Assembly (NCBI GenBank): GCA_017405865.1
Contig: JAFQZN010000008.1
Location: 17,539-81,538 of the forward strand
Direction: 5' to 3'
Length of the DNA: 64,000 bases
Source: Oscillospiraceae bacterium
GTDB taxonomy: Bacteria > Bacillota > Clostridia > Oscillospirales > Oscillospiraceae
Each line of letters starts with the position of its first letter. The stretch's first letter is position 1. Positions 9,073 through 16,155 of the stretch are shown here, one piece after another. The notes under the pieces were generated by a model. It was not told the origin of the DNA. It worked only from the letters and a program-made list of their open reading frames with translations, and ran no database searches. Made by a program: the position numbers and the translations under genes.

Positions 9073-10349
9073 AACTGTTCGGCAATAAGAAACGTCCTGC
9101 GAAAACGGAGAAAAGCAAGGCTTCCGCGCCGCTGAACGAAGAACGGCAGCAGGAGGAAGAGGAAAGCAGGCTGCAGCCGCGCACCCGGGCGATCTTTATG
9201 ATGCTCGGTGCGATCTGCCTGTTTGCCGGGGCGGTCGCAATGTGCCTCACGCTTATCAATCAGAGCGCAGAGGTCAACGCGATGCCGCTCGACGATCCGA
9301 AGGCGATCGACTACGTCGTGAACGTCCTGCCGCCCTCTACGGAGAACGTTCCGGAGCAGCTGGAGGCGCCAAAAAGCCAGTATGGCTCCAACCGCCTGAA
9401 TTTCCTGCTGATCGGTATTGACGACGCGACCGATCTGACCAATATGCTCATGCTCGCGAGCGTCGACCTTCACACAAAGGACGTCGCACTCATCAGCATC
9501 CCACGTGAGACGTATATCTCCGGCAACTTCAAATATCCTGCGGCGTTTAACGTCTATAAGGAGGCCGAGGGCGGAGAACACGGCATCAGAGCCGTGAAGG
9601 AAAAGGTCATGGAAATGGTCGGCTTCTGGCCGGATTACTATTTCGTATTCAATACGAAGGCCGTCAACGGCCTGCTTGACCTGACGGGCAACATCGACTT
9701 TGACGTTCCGGAAGAGCCTGCATACAGCGAGCTTCCCGCCGGCAGACAGTCGATCAACGGCGCGAAGGCCGTAAAGCTGCTCAACTACCGAAATGATTTT
9801 TACGAGATCACGAACGAGCCTGCCAGAGTGCAGCGCACGTTCCTTCAGACGCTTTTCACCGTCCTGCTGAAGGATGCAGACCGTATCGACGAAAATGCGC
9901 GCGCCATTGCGGCTTTTGCCAATACGGATCTTTCCTCTGACGATCTTGCTTTCCTCGGGCATTTGCTGCAGGGGATGGACATGAAAGCGATCTACAGCCG
10001 CGCACTTCCCGGCGAGGTGGTGGAGGCCGGCGGCGCGTACTTCTTCCAGGTCGACCCGGAGGAAGCTGCCGTCATGCTGAACGAGTGCTTTAATCCGTTG
10101 GAGGAAGCGCTGACCGTCTACGATCTGAACTTCCGTCAGGTCGCCGGAGACAGCGGCGTCGGCGAGTATGCGGCCTACGGCTTCGGCAACGGACGGAATA
10201 ATACGGTCGGAAATGACGACGATAATCCGGAGCAAAACAGCGAGACACAGGCAACGGAAGCATCGGAGGCAACGGAAGCATCGGAGGCAACGGAAGCGCC
10301 GGAGACCGACGCGCCCTCCACAGATGCGCCGGAGCCGGAAACACCGTAA
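9069..10349 (+). CDS. LytR-CpsA-Psr (LCP) family cell-wall glycopolymer ligase
   Basis: LCP enzymes move lipid-linked teichoic-acid or capsule precursors onto peptidoglycan outside the membrane. One N-terminal transmembrane helix lies at about residues 42-65. The LCP domain spans about 110-310: NFLLIGIDD, then SIPRETYISG with its conserved arginine, then INGAKAVKLLNYR. The C-terminal 35 residues are a low-complexity tail of repeated ATEASE units rich in Glu, Thr and Pro, probably a wall-spanning spacer. The start overlaps the nadD-yqeK stop. Membership is clear; the polymer attached is unknown. Confidence 0.92.
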   Translation: MKLFGNKKRPAKTEKSKASAPLNEERQQEEEESRLQPRTRAIFMMLGAICLFAGAVAMCLTLINQSAEVNAMPLDDPKAIDYVVNVLPPSTENVPEQLEAPKSQYGSNRLNFLLIGIDDATDLTNMLMLASVDLHTKDVALISIPRETYISGNFKYPAAFNVYKEAEGGEHGIRAVKEKVMEMVGFWPDYYFVFNTKAVNGLLDLTGNIDFDVPEEPAYSELPAGRQSINGAKAVKLLNYRNDFYEITNEPARVQRTFLQTLFTVLLKDADRIDENARAIAAFANTDLSSDDLAFLGHLLQGMDMKAIYSRALPGEVVEAGGAYFFQVDPEEAAVMLNECFNPLEEALTVYDLNFRQVAGDSGVGEYAAYGFGNGRNNTVGNDDDNPEQNSETQATEASEATEASEATEAPETDAPSTDAPEPETP

Positions 10350-10367
10350 GGAAAAGGAGAGATGACG

Positions 10368-10733
10368 ATGTATACACCAAAAGAGATCGCGACAAGAGCC
10401 GCAAAGGTTCTGGACGACAAAAAGGGACTTGGGATCAAGCTGCTTGAAGTCACGGACGTCACCAGCATTGCTGACTATTTTCTGATTTGCACCGGCACCT
10501 CCAGCACTCACGTCAAAACGCTCTGCGACAGCGTTGAGGCTGCGGTTGCCGATGAAATGGGCGAAGCGCTGCTGCACAGAGAGGGTCATCGCGGCGGTAC
10601 ATGGGTACTGCTTGACTTCGGCTGCCTCGTCGTCCACGTGTTTACGAACGAAACACGCGCGTTCTACGATTTGGAGCGCCTTTGGAACGACGCCAAGGAG
10701 ATCCCGTTGAATTTCGACAAGGAAGAGGCGTAA
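10368..10733 (+). CDS. rsfS: Ribosomal silencing factor RsfS
   Basis: Binds bL14 on the large subunit and blocks subunit joining when nutrients run out. The Iojap/RsfS fold is visible as VTDVTSIADYFLICTG, then STHVKTLCDSVE, then GTWVLLDFGCLVVHVF. Two ATG codons lie close together; AAGGAGA at 10354-10360 sits 7 bases before 10368 but only 1 before 10362, so 10368 is preferred (121 residues). It sits between the LCP gene and leuS in the same run; nadD-rsfS linkage is common in bacteria. Confidence 0.94.
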   Translation: MYTPKEIATRAAKVLDDKKGLGIKLLEVTDVTSIADYFLICTGTSSTHVKTLCDSVEAAVADEMGEALLHREGHRGGTWVLLDFGCLVVHVFTNETRAFYDLERLWNDAKEIPLNFDKEEA

Positions 10734-10736
10734 CGT

Positions 10737-13148
10737 ATGAAATACGAATTTACTTCGATTGAACGCAAATGGCAAAAGATATGGGAAGAAAAAGCGCTGT
10801 ATAAGGCGGTCAACGGCGCGGACATGAAGAAGTTCTACGCCCTGATTGAGTTCCCGTATCCCTCCGGCGTGGGTCTGCACGTCGGGCATGCCCGTCCCTA
10901 CACCGCGATGGACGTGATCGCAAGAAAGCACCGCATGCAGGGCGAGAACGTCCTGTTCCCGATGGGCTACGACGCCTTCGGCCTGCCGACAGAGAATTAC
11001 GCGATCAAGAATCATATTCATCCTGCCATCGTGACGAAGAAGAATATCGAGACCTTCCGCAGCCAGCTCAAGGCGCTCGGCTACAGCTTCGACTGGGATC
11101 GTGAGATCAACACCACAGATCCGTCATATTTCAAATGGACGCAGTGGATCTTCCTTCAAATGTTTAAGAACGGGCTTGCCTATAAGTCGAAGATGCCCGT
11201 CAACTGGTGTACCTCCTGCAAGTGCGTGCTTGCAAACGAGGAGGTTGTGGACAACGTCTGCGAACGCTGCGGCAGCCCCGTGATCCGCAAGGAGCAGAGC
11301 CAGTGGATGCTCCGCATTACCAAGTATGCACAGCGCCTGCTGGACGATCTGGACGATCTGGACTTCATTGAGCGCGTCAAGCTGCAGCAGAAGAACTGGA
11401 TCGGCCGCTCTACCGGCGCGGAGGTGAGGTTCTCCTCCACGCTCGGCGACGAGATTTTGATCTATACGACCCGTCCCGATACTCTCTTCGGGGCGACCTA
11501 CATGGTGCTTTCCCCGGAGCACAGCCTCGTACATGCGTGGATGGATCGGCTGGAAAACGCCGACGAGGTAAAGGCCTATCAGGCGGAGGCAGCCGCAAAA
11601 TCCGATTTTGAACGCACCGAGCTTTCCAAGGAAAAGACCGGCGTGATGCTCAAGGGCGTCATGGGAATCAACCCCGTCAACGGAAAAGAGATTCCGATCT
11701 TCATCTCGGACTACGTGCTTTCCACCTACGGCACCGGCGCGATCATGGCGGTTCCCGGCCACGACGACCGCGACTGGGAATTTGCAAGAAAATTCGGTTG
11801 TGAGATCATTGAGGTCGTCAAGGGCGGCAACGTGGAAGAGGCCGCATTCACCGATTGCGCGACCGGCATCATGGTCAATTCCGGCTTCCTCGACGGCATG
11901 AGCGTCGAAGAGGCAAAGGAAGCGATCATTGCATGGCTGACCGAGAAGGGAATCGGCGAGGCAAAGGTCAACTTCAAGCTGCGCGACTGGGTCTTCTCCC
12001 GCCAGCGCTACTGGGGCGAGCCGATCCCGATCATCCACTGCCCGAAGTGCGGCGCCGTCCCGATGGACGAAAAGGACCTGCCGCTGCTGCTGCCCGAGGT
12101 GGAAAGCTACGAGCCGACGGACGACGGGCATTCTCCGCTTGCCAACATGACCGACTGGGTCAACACGACCTGTCCGTGCTGCGGCGGTCCTGCAAAGCGC
12201 GAGACGGATACCATGCCCCAGTGGGCAGGCTCCTCGTGGTACTTCCTGCGCTACATGGATCCGCACAACGACGAGGCGCTGGCCTCAAAGGAAGCGATGG
12301 AATACTGGAGCCCCGTGGACTGGTACAACGGCGGCATGGAGCATACGACGCTCCATCTGCTCTACAGCCGGTTCTGGCATAAATTCCTCTACGATATCGG
12401 CGTTGTGCCGACCAAGGAGCCGTATGCAAAGCGCACCAGCCACGGCATGATCCTCGGCGAGGGCGGCATCAAGATGTCCAAATCCAGAGGCAACGTCATT
12501 AACCCCACCGACGTCATCGCGGAGTACGGCGCGGACACGATGCGCACGTATATCATCTTTATCGGCGACTTTGAGAAGCCTGCCTCCTGGGCGACCAATT
12601 CGGTCAAGGGCTGCAAGCGCTTCCTTGACAAGGTCTGGAATCTTGCAGAGACGGTCAATGACGCGGAAACGCAGTATTCTGCGAAGAACGAGGCGATTCT
12701 GCACAAGTCGATCAAGAAGGTCACCTCCGATATTGACGCACTGAAGGGTAATACTGCACTTGCGCAGCTCATGACGCTGACCACCGCGCTGTCGGATAAT
12801 GGCTGCAACAGCGCCGAGCTGAAAACACTCCTGCAGCTGTTGAGCCCGTTTGCGCCGCATATTTGCGACGAGATCTGGCAGCAGCACGGCTTCGAGGGGA
12901 TCTGCTCCATTTCCGCCTGGCCTTCCTATGACGAGGCAAAGTGCAAGGACAGCGAGATCGACATGGCGGTGCAGGTCAACGGTAAGCTGCGCGGCACGAT
13001 CCACGTGCCTGCTGATCTGGACAACGACAGCGTCGTCAAGGCCGCGACCGAGGACGAAAAGATTGCCCGCTTCCTTGAAAAGCTGGGCGGCAGCATCATT
13101 AAGACGATCGTTGTAAAGAATAAGCTCGTCAATCTGATCGTAAAGTAA
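10737..13148 (+). CDS. leuS: Leucyl-tRNA synthetase
   Basis: Class I synthetase charging tRNA-Leu. The 803-residue product has the HIGH-type motif [11 protein letters not shown] at about 41-51. A zinc-binding pair, CTSCKC and CERC, lies near 160-180. The CP1 editing domain includes [19 protein letters not shown], and the catalytic loop is KMSKSRGN near 579. Length matches other Firmicute LeuRS. Transcription appears to run from the upstream operon; no T-box leader is present in the 3-base gap after rsfS. Confidence 0.97.
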   Translation: MKYEFTSIERKWQKIWEEKALYKAVNGADMKKFYALIEFPYPSGVGLHVGHARPYTAMDVIARKHRMQGENVLFPMGYDAFGLPTENYAIKNHIHPAIVTKKNIETFRSQLKALGYSFDWDREINTTDPSYFKWTQWIFLQMFKNGLAYKSKMPVNWCTSCKCVLANEEVVDNVCERCGSPVIRKEQSQWMLRITKYAQRLLDDLDDLDFIERVKLQQKNWIGRSTGAEVRFSSTLGDEILIYTTRPDTLFGATYMVLSPEHSLVHAWMDRLENADEVKAYQAEAAAKSDFERTELSKEKTGVMLKGVMGINPVNGKEIPIFISDYVLSTYGTGAIMAVPGHDDRDWEFARKFGCEIIEVVKGGNVEEAAFTDCATGIMVNSGFLDGMSVEEAKEAIIAWLTEKGIGEAKVNFKLRDWVFSRQRYWGEPIPIIHCPKCGAVPMDEKDLPLLLPEVESYEPTDDGHSPLANMTDWVNTTCPCCGGPAKRETDTMPQWAGSSWYFLRYMDPHNDEALASKEAMEYWSPVDWYNGGMEHTTLHLLYSRFWHKFLYDIGVVPTKEPYAKRTSHGMILGEGGIKMSKSRGNVINPTDVIAEYGADTMRTYIIFIGDFEKPASWATNSVKGCKRFLDKVWNLAETVNDAETQYSAKNEAILHKSIKKVTSDIDALKGNTALAQLMTLTTALSDNGCNSAELKTLLQLLSPFAPHICDEIWQQHGFEGICSISAWPSYDEAKCKDSEIDMAVQVNGKLRGTIHVPADLDNDSVVKAATEDEKIARFLEKLGGSIIKTIVVKNKLVNLIVK

Positions 13149-13212
13149 TACGACGCTTTCGGAGAATCCGATCGCTTTTTCGCAAAAAAGCAAAAATAAT
13201 TGAAGAAATTGC

Positions 13213-13241
13213 TTGACAATCAGAAGAACGAAAGCTATAAT
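13213..13241 (+). promoter_or_regulatory. Consensus sigma-A promoter of rpsU
   Basis: TTGACA (13213-13218), 17-base spacer, TATAAT (13236-13241): both hexamers perfect. A strong promoter suits a ribosomal protein gene. Confidence 0.9.
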
Positions 13242-13248
13242 CATTGTT

Positions 13249-13291
13249 GCCGTAAAACGGCCCTGAAAGCATCCTGGATTTAGCCGGATGC
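13249..13291 (+). promoter_or_regulatory. Two-hairpin 5' leader of rpsU
   Basis: The short leader can fold into GCCG-TAAAA-CGGC and then GCATCC...GGATGC, ending just before the GGAGGGAGGG ribosome site. No known leader family was recognised; a role in autoregulation or mRNA stability is only possible. Confidence 0.45.
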
Positions 13292-13310
13292 GTCGGAGGG
13301 AGGGAAATCA

Positions 13311-13493
13311 ATGTCTGAAATCCGTGTTAAAGAGAACGAGTCTTTGGAGAGTGCTCTGAAGCGCTTCAAGAGAAGCTGCCAGAAGGACGGCGTCATCGCC
13401 GAAGTAAAGAAGAGAGAGCATTACGTCAGCCCGAGTCTCAAGCGGAAGCAGAAGTCTGAAGCTGCTCGTAAGAACAAGAGAAGAGGCTATTGA
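13311..13493 (+). CDS. rpsU: Small ribosomal subunit protein bS21
   Basis: Small-subunit protein near the mRNA exit and anti-Shine-Dalgarno region, needed for initiation. The 60-residue basic product contains the family block [34 protein letters not shown], ending RKNKRRGY. The start follows GGAGGGAGGG. Its own consensus promoter and terminator make it a separate, strongly expressed unit between leuS and the xdhC-like gene. Confidence 0.97.
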   Translation: MSEIRVKENESLESALKRFKRSCQKDGVIAEVKKREHYVSPSLKRKQKSEAARKNKRRGY

Positions 13494-13513
13494 TTTCCGT
13501 TTTCACAAACATC

Positions 13514-13541
13514 AAAGCTCCTTGCGAAAGCAAGGAGCTTT
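13514..13541 (+). terminator. Terminator of rpsU
   Basis: Arms AAAGCTCCTTG and CAAGGAGCTTT around CGAAAG, with a short T run. Some read-through into the xdhC-like gene is possible because no promoter is seen between them. Confidence 0.85.
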
Positions 13542-13562
13542 TCATACATTGGAGTGATATTT

Positions 13563-14540
13563 ATGCTGAACTTAACGAAGGAAGTCATTTCTGCAATTGA
13601 AAAAGGGGAGCGCGTTGTGCTCTGCACGATCCTTGCCAGCTCCGGCTCCTCGCCGCGCGGCGCAGGTACGAGAATGGCGGTTTTTTCTGATGGCAGAACG
13701 GTCGGCACGGTTGGCGGCGGCAAGGTTGAGCTGCTTGCTGCGCAGGAAGCCATGGAGGTTCTGAAAACCGGAAACACGCATATCCGCGCTTTTTGCCTTG
13801 CGCCGGATCAGGTCGCCTCGATCGGCATGATCTGCGGCGGCAACGTGACGATTTACTATCAGCTGTTAACACAGGCAGAGCTGCCGATTCTCCTTCAGAT
13901 GCGCCAAGCGCTGCAGACCGACGCAAATAGCTGGCTGCATTTGACAATCAGGGACGGCTTTGTAGAGCGCTTTGAAATCGTCGGAGCAGAAGAGGCTGCC
14001 ATGCAGCCGGAGCTTTACACGCATCAGGCAATCTATCAAAAGGGAGAGCCGGTCGTTTACGTCGAGCCGCTGGTACGCGCAGGACGCGTCTACGTTTTCG
14101 GCGGCGGTCACGTTGGGCAGGCGCTCGTTCCCGTGCTTGCGAACGTCGGTTTCCGCGTTACGTTGTTTGATAACCGCGAGGAGCTTGCAAACCGTGCGCA
14201 TTTCCCGGCTGCCGACCAGATCCTTCTCGGCGATTATCACGACATTTCCGCACAGGTCACACTGACGGAGAACGACTACGTCGTTATTATGACGCCGGGA
14301 CACCAGGGCGACTATATGATTCTGGAGCAGGTGCTTCGCTGCAAAACGAAGTACGTCGGCTGTATCGGCAGCCGGCATAAGATCGCCCGGACGCAGCAGC
14401 TTTTACGCGAAGCTGGCATTACGGAAGAGGCGATCGCTTCTGTGCATGCGCCGATCGGTCTTTCCATCGGAGCGGAAACGCCTGCGGAGATCGCGATCAG
14501 CATCGCGGCGGAAATGATCCGGTGCAGAGCAGGGATATGA
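13563..14540 (+). CDS. XdhC/CoxI family protein
   Basis: XdhC proteins help insert or sulfurate the molybdenum cofactor of xanthine dehydrogenase-type enzymes. The N-terminal XdhC/CoxI domain shows ASSGSSPRGAGTRMAV and GTVGGGKVE. The C-terminal Rossmann-like domain shows VYVFGGGHVGQALVPV, ending with PIGLSIGAETPAEIAISIAAEM. ATG 13563 sits 8 bases after GGAG and gives 325 residues; the GTG at 13554 overlaps that site. No molybdoenzyme or cofactor gene lies nearby, so its client is elsewhere in the genome or it acts in selenium or purine metabolism. Confidence 0.88.
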   Translation: MLNLTKEVISAIEKGERVVLCTILASSGSSPRGAGTRMAVFSDGRTVGTVGGGKVELLAAQEAMEVLKTGNTHIRAFCLAPDQVASIGMICGGNVTIYYQLLTQAELPILLQMRQALQTDANSWLHLTIRDGFVERFEIVGAEEAAMQPELYTHQAIYQKGEPVVYVEPLVRAGRVYVFGGGHVGQALVPVLANVGFRVTLFDNREELANRAHFPAADQILLGDYHDISAQVTLTENDYVVIMTPGHQGDYMILEQVLRCKTKYVGCIGSRHKIARTQQLLREAGITEEAIASVHAPIGLSIGAETPAEIAISIAAEMIRCRAGI

Positions 14541-14570
14541 AGATTTACGTTTTTTAGGCAAACATTACAT

Positions 14571-14599
14571 TTGCAAAAAAGGTTACAATCTGTTACAAT
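14571..14599 (+). promoter_or_regulatory. Sigma-A promoter of the 23-residue peptide gene
   Basis: TTGCAA (14571-14576), 17-base spacer, TACAAT (14594-14599). Transcription would start near 14606, leaving a leader of about 37 bases. Confidence 0.75.
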
Positions 14600-14642
14600 G
14601 TACATGTCCTCGCGAGACGAATTCTTCCCAGGAGGTCTGTAT

Positions 14643-14714
14643 ATGTGTAATTTCAACTATAATTGCAATAATATCTGGCAGCTTCTTTGTTCGCTGTTCG
14701 GCTGGGGCTGCTGA
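14643..14714 (+). CDS. Candidate 23-residue Cys/Asn/Trp-rich peptide
   Basis: An ATG preceded by GGAGG (14631-14635) opens a 23-codon frame. The peptide starts MCNFNYNCNNIWQ and ends SLFGWGC, with four cysteines, five asparagines and two tryptophans. The layout is an Asn/Cys-rich head followed by a short hydrophobic tail. It has its own sigma-A promoter and a strong terminator about 40 bases past the stop, so the unit is complete on its own. I do not recognise the product; comparable very short Asn/Cys-rich peptides occur in Firmicutes without assigned roles. A membrane-associated or metal/redox role is only a guess. Confidence 0.6.
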   Translation: MCNFNYNCNNIWQLLCSLFGWGC

Positions 14715-14753
14715 TCCATAACTGCAAGCGGCAGTCCAGTCGATGATTCTTTT

Positions 14754-14786
14754 GCAGCCCTGTCAAAACAGGGCTGCTTTTTTGTT
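14754..14786 (+). terminator. Terminator of the small peptide gene
   Basis: Perfect 10-base arms GCAGCCCTGT / ACAGGGCTGC with a CAAA loop, followed by seven T. Confidence 0.9.
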
Positions 14787-14789
14787 AAA

Positions 14790-14875
14790 GCGACAGTCCA
14801 CCGGACTGTCGCCAAGAGCCGCCTTTCAAGTCCATTAGTAGTCAGAACCAAAAATGAAGAGGTCACGAATGTGAC
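14790..14875. repeat. 86-base direct repeat, copy 1 (truncated element)
   Basis: Matches 14930-15015 with two differences. It holds a 10-base-arm hairpin (GCGACAGTCC / GGACTGTCGC), a copy of the tRNA-Val 3' sequence (AGTCCATTAGT) and half of the tRNA terminator stem. The left closing arm seen in the neighbouring copy is missing, so it is a cut-down copy. Confidence 0.85.
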
Positions 14876-14892
14876 ATAAGTTCAAAAAACAA

Positions 14893-14976
14893 AATGGACT
14901 CGCTTTTCTGCGGAAAAGCCACGGCGGTTGCGACAGTCCACCGGACTGTCGCCAAGAGCCGCCTTTCGAGTCCATT
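14893..14976 (-). repeat. Folded repeat (copy E1) with tRNA-Val-matching closing stem
   Basis: Closing arms AATGGACTCG (14893-14902) and CGAGTCCATT (14967-14976) equal the T-arm/acceptor sequence of the adjacent tRNA-Val. Inside are CTTTTC-TGCG-GAAAAG and a perfect 10-base-arm hairpin at 14930-14952, itself enclosed by GGCGG/CCGCC. Read on the - strand it follows the tRNA and its terminator, the same order as for the copies at 43498 and 46672. Confidence 0.75.
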
Positions 14977-15015
14977 AGTAGTCGGAACCAAAAATGAAGA
15001 GGTCACGAATGTGAC
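14930..15015. repeat. 86-base direct repeat, copy 2
   Basis: Second copy, offset by 140 bases from the first. Its right part pairs with the tRNA-Val gene itself: 14965-14979 is the exact reverse complement of 15035-15049. The segment 14965-15049 is therefore one large imperfect palindrome that includes the tRNA 3' end and terminator. Confidence 0.85.
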
Positions 15016-15026
15016 CTCTTCATTTT
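14990..15026 (-). terminator. Terminator of tRNA-Val
   Basis: On the - strand, directly after CCA, arms AAAATGAAGAGGTCAC and GTGACCTCTTCATTTT flank ATTC. The stem can extend into the tRNA CCA end. Confidence 0.9.
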
Positions 15027-15103
15027 TGGTGGAGACTAATGGACTCGAACCATCGACCTCCTGCGTGTGAAGCAGGCGCTCTAACCAGCTGAGCTAAGCC
15101 TCC
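15027..15103 (-). tRNA. tRNA-Val (anticodon CAC)
   Basis: Reverse-strand cloverleaf of 77 bases with CCA encoded. The acceptor stem GGAGGCT pairs with AGTCTCC (one G-T), the D arm is GCTC-AGCTGGTTA-GAGC, the T-loop is TTCGAGT. The anticodon stem CCTGC/GCAGG encloses TTCACAC, giving anticodon CAC, which reads valine GTG codons. Confidence 0.95.
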
Positions 15104-15114
15104 GTAGCAGGGCT

Positions 15115-15142
15115 ATTATAACATATATTTTGTAAAATGCAA
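15115..15142 (-). promoter_or_regulatory. Promoter of tRNA-Val
   Basis: On the - strand: TTGCAT (15142-15137), 16-base spacer, TATAAT (15120-15115), about 11 bases before the mature tRNA 5' end. Confidence 0.8.
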
Positions 15143-15214
15143 GGTCTTTTTTTCGCATACAGCTGGGATGAACGAAAAACTGTTTTGCCTGCAGCTGCAT
15201 CAGAATGCAAGATA

Positions 15215-15243
15215 TTGCTCTTTTTGTATCAATATGGTATAAT
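15215..15243 (+). promoter_or_regulatory. Promoter of msrA
   Basis: TTGCTC (15215-15220), 17-base spacer, TATAAT (15238-15243). Confidence 0.7.
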
Positions 15244-15292
15244 TTGTAAAGTATGTGTGATATAGCTTATCTAAATAGCGGAGGTTTGCGAT

Positions 15293-15778
15293 ATGAAAGC
15301 ATATTTTGCAGGCGGTTGTTTTTGGTGCGTGACGCCGATCTATATGGTCTACGGCGTTGACAAGGTCGTGTGCGGCTATTCCGGCGGTAAAGAGAAAAAC
15401 CCTTCTTATAAGGACGTAAAGAAACAAAAGACGGGGCACAGAGAGACGATCGAGCTGGAATATGATCCGGCGAACGTTTCCTATGAAGAGCTTCTCGAAA
15501 TCTTTTTTGCCAATGTCGACCCCTTTGATCCGGAGGGGCAGTTCATCGACAAGGGTCATTCCTATACGCTCGCGATTTACTTTACCTCCGAGGAAGAAAG
15601 AACCCTTGCCGAAGCACGGATCAAGCGGCTCGAGGCGGAATCCGGAAGGGAAGTCTGCGTTGCGCTGGAACCGTTCTCTGCATTCTATCCTGCGGAAGAG
15701 GAGCATCAGGATTATTACCTGAAGCACCCTGCTGAATTTGAACGGGAATTGATAGAATCCGGCAGAAAGCCGGGATAA
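15293..15778 (+). CDS. msrA: Peptide methionine-(S)-S-oxide reductase MsrA
   Basis: Repairs oxidised methionine in proteins and free methionine sulfoxide. The catalytic motif is GGCFWC at residues 7-12, where many MsrA have GCFWG; the adjacent second cysteine is seen in some clostridial members and could serve as resolving residue. Further family blocks are VVCGYSGG, TGHRETIELEYDP, QFIDKGHSYTLAIY and EEEHQDYYLKHP. The 161-residue length is normal and the ATG follows GCGGAGG. It has its own promoter and is monocistronic. Confidence 0.95.
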   Translation: MKAYFAGGCFWCVTPIYMVYGVDKVVCGYSGGKEKNPSYKDVKKQKTGHRETIELEYDPANVSYEELLEIFFANVDPFDPEGQFIDKGHSYTLAIYFTSEEERTLAEARIKRLEAESGREVCVALEPFSAFYPAEEEHQDYYLKHPAEFERELIESGRKPG

Positions 15779-15783
15779 TCGGA

Positions 15784-16154
15784 AAGAGAGACCGCTTTCG
15801 AGCGGTCTCTCTCCAGACTGTCAAAAAAGTCCGTAACCGTCGAAATAGAGTTACGTATTCCACCGCGCCTGTCATTGCGAGGTTTGCGGAGCAAACCGTG
15901 GCTGCGCAGCCGTTGGCGGCTTGCCGCCTTACGGATGCGGCGTACCCCTTGCGGGTGCAATCTGTCCCTAAAGGGTTAGGAAGAGGTAGTGTTTATTGAG
16001 TATTTCGACTTACTGCGCAACTTGCACTCTACCGTATCTATATACGCCTACGAGTGCAAGTTGCTTGTCTTCCGAACTTTTTGACAGCCTATCAGCGTGT
16101 CGAAAAAAGTTTTTCGACACGCTGAAGAGAGACCGCTTTCGAGCGGTCTCTCTC
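15784..16154. mobile_element. Hairpin-rich inserted element flanked by 30-base direct repeats (MITE-like)
   Basis: The same 30 bases, themselves a hairpin (AGAGAGACCGCT-TTCG-AGCGGTCTCTCT), occur at 15784-15813 and 16125-16154. Just inside, 15815-15833 and 16072-16090 are near-perfect inverted repeats built on CTGTCAAAAA and TTTTTGACAG. The interior has small hairpins (GGTTTGC-GGA-GCAAACC, GGCGGC-TT-GCCGCC), a CATTGCGAG...CAATCTGT frame common in bacterial intergenic repeats, and an ACTTGCACTC/GAGTGCAAGT pair. No coding capacity is seen. Confidence 0.6.
16093..16124 (-). terminator. 15-base-arm hairpin beside the DUF4173 gene end
   Basis: Perfect arms CAGCGTGTCGAAAAA / TTTTTCGACACGCTG with a 2-base centre. 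With the hairpin at 16125-16154 it lies just past the DUF4173 stop and probably ends that transcript. Confidence 0.6.
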
Positions 16155-16155
16155 T

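Noticed and set aside
8871-11021. Open frame of 716 codons on the - strand
   Set aside because: Antisense to nadD-yqeK, LCP, rsfS and leuS, all of which are clear genes.
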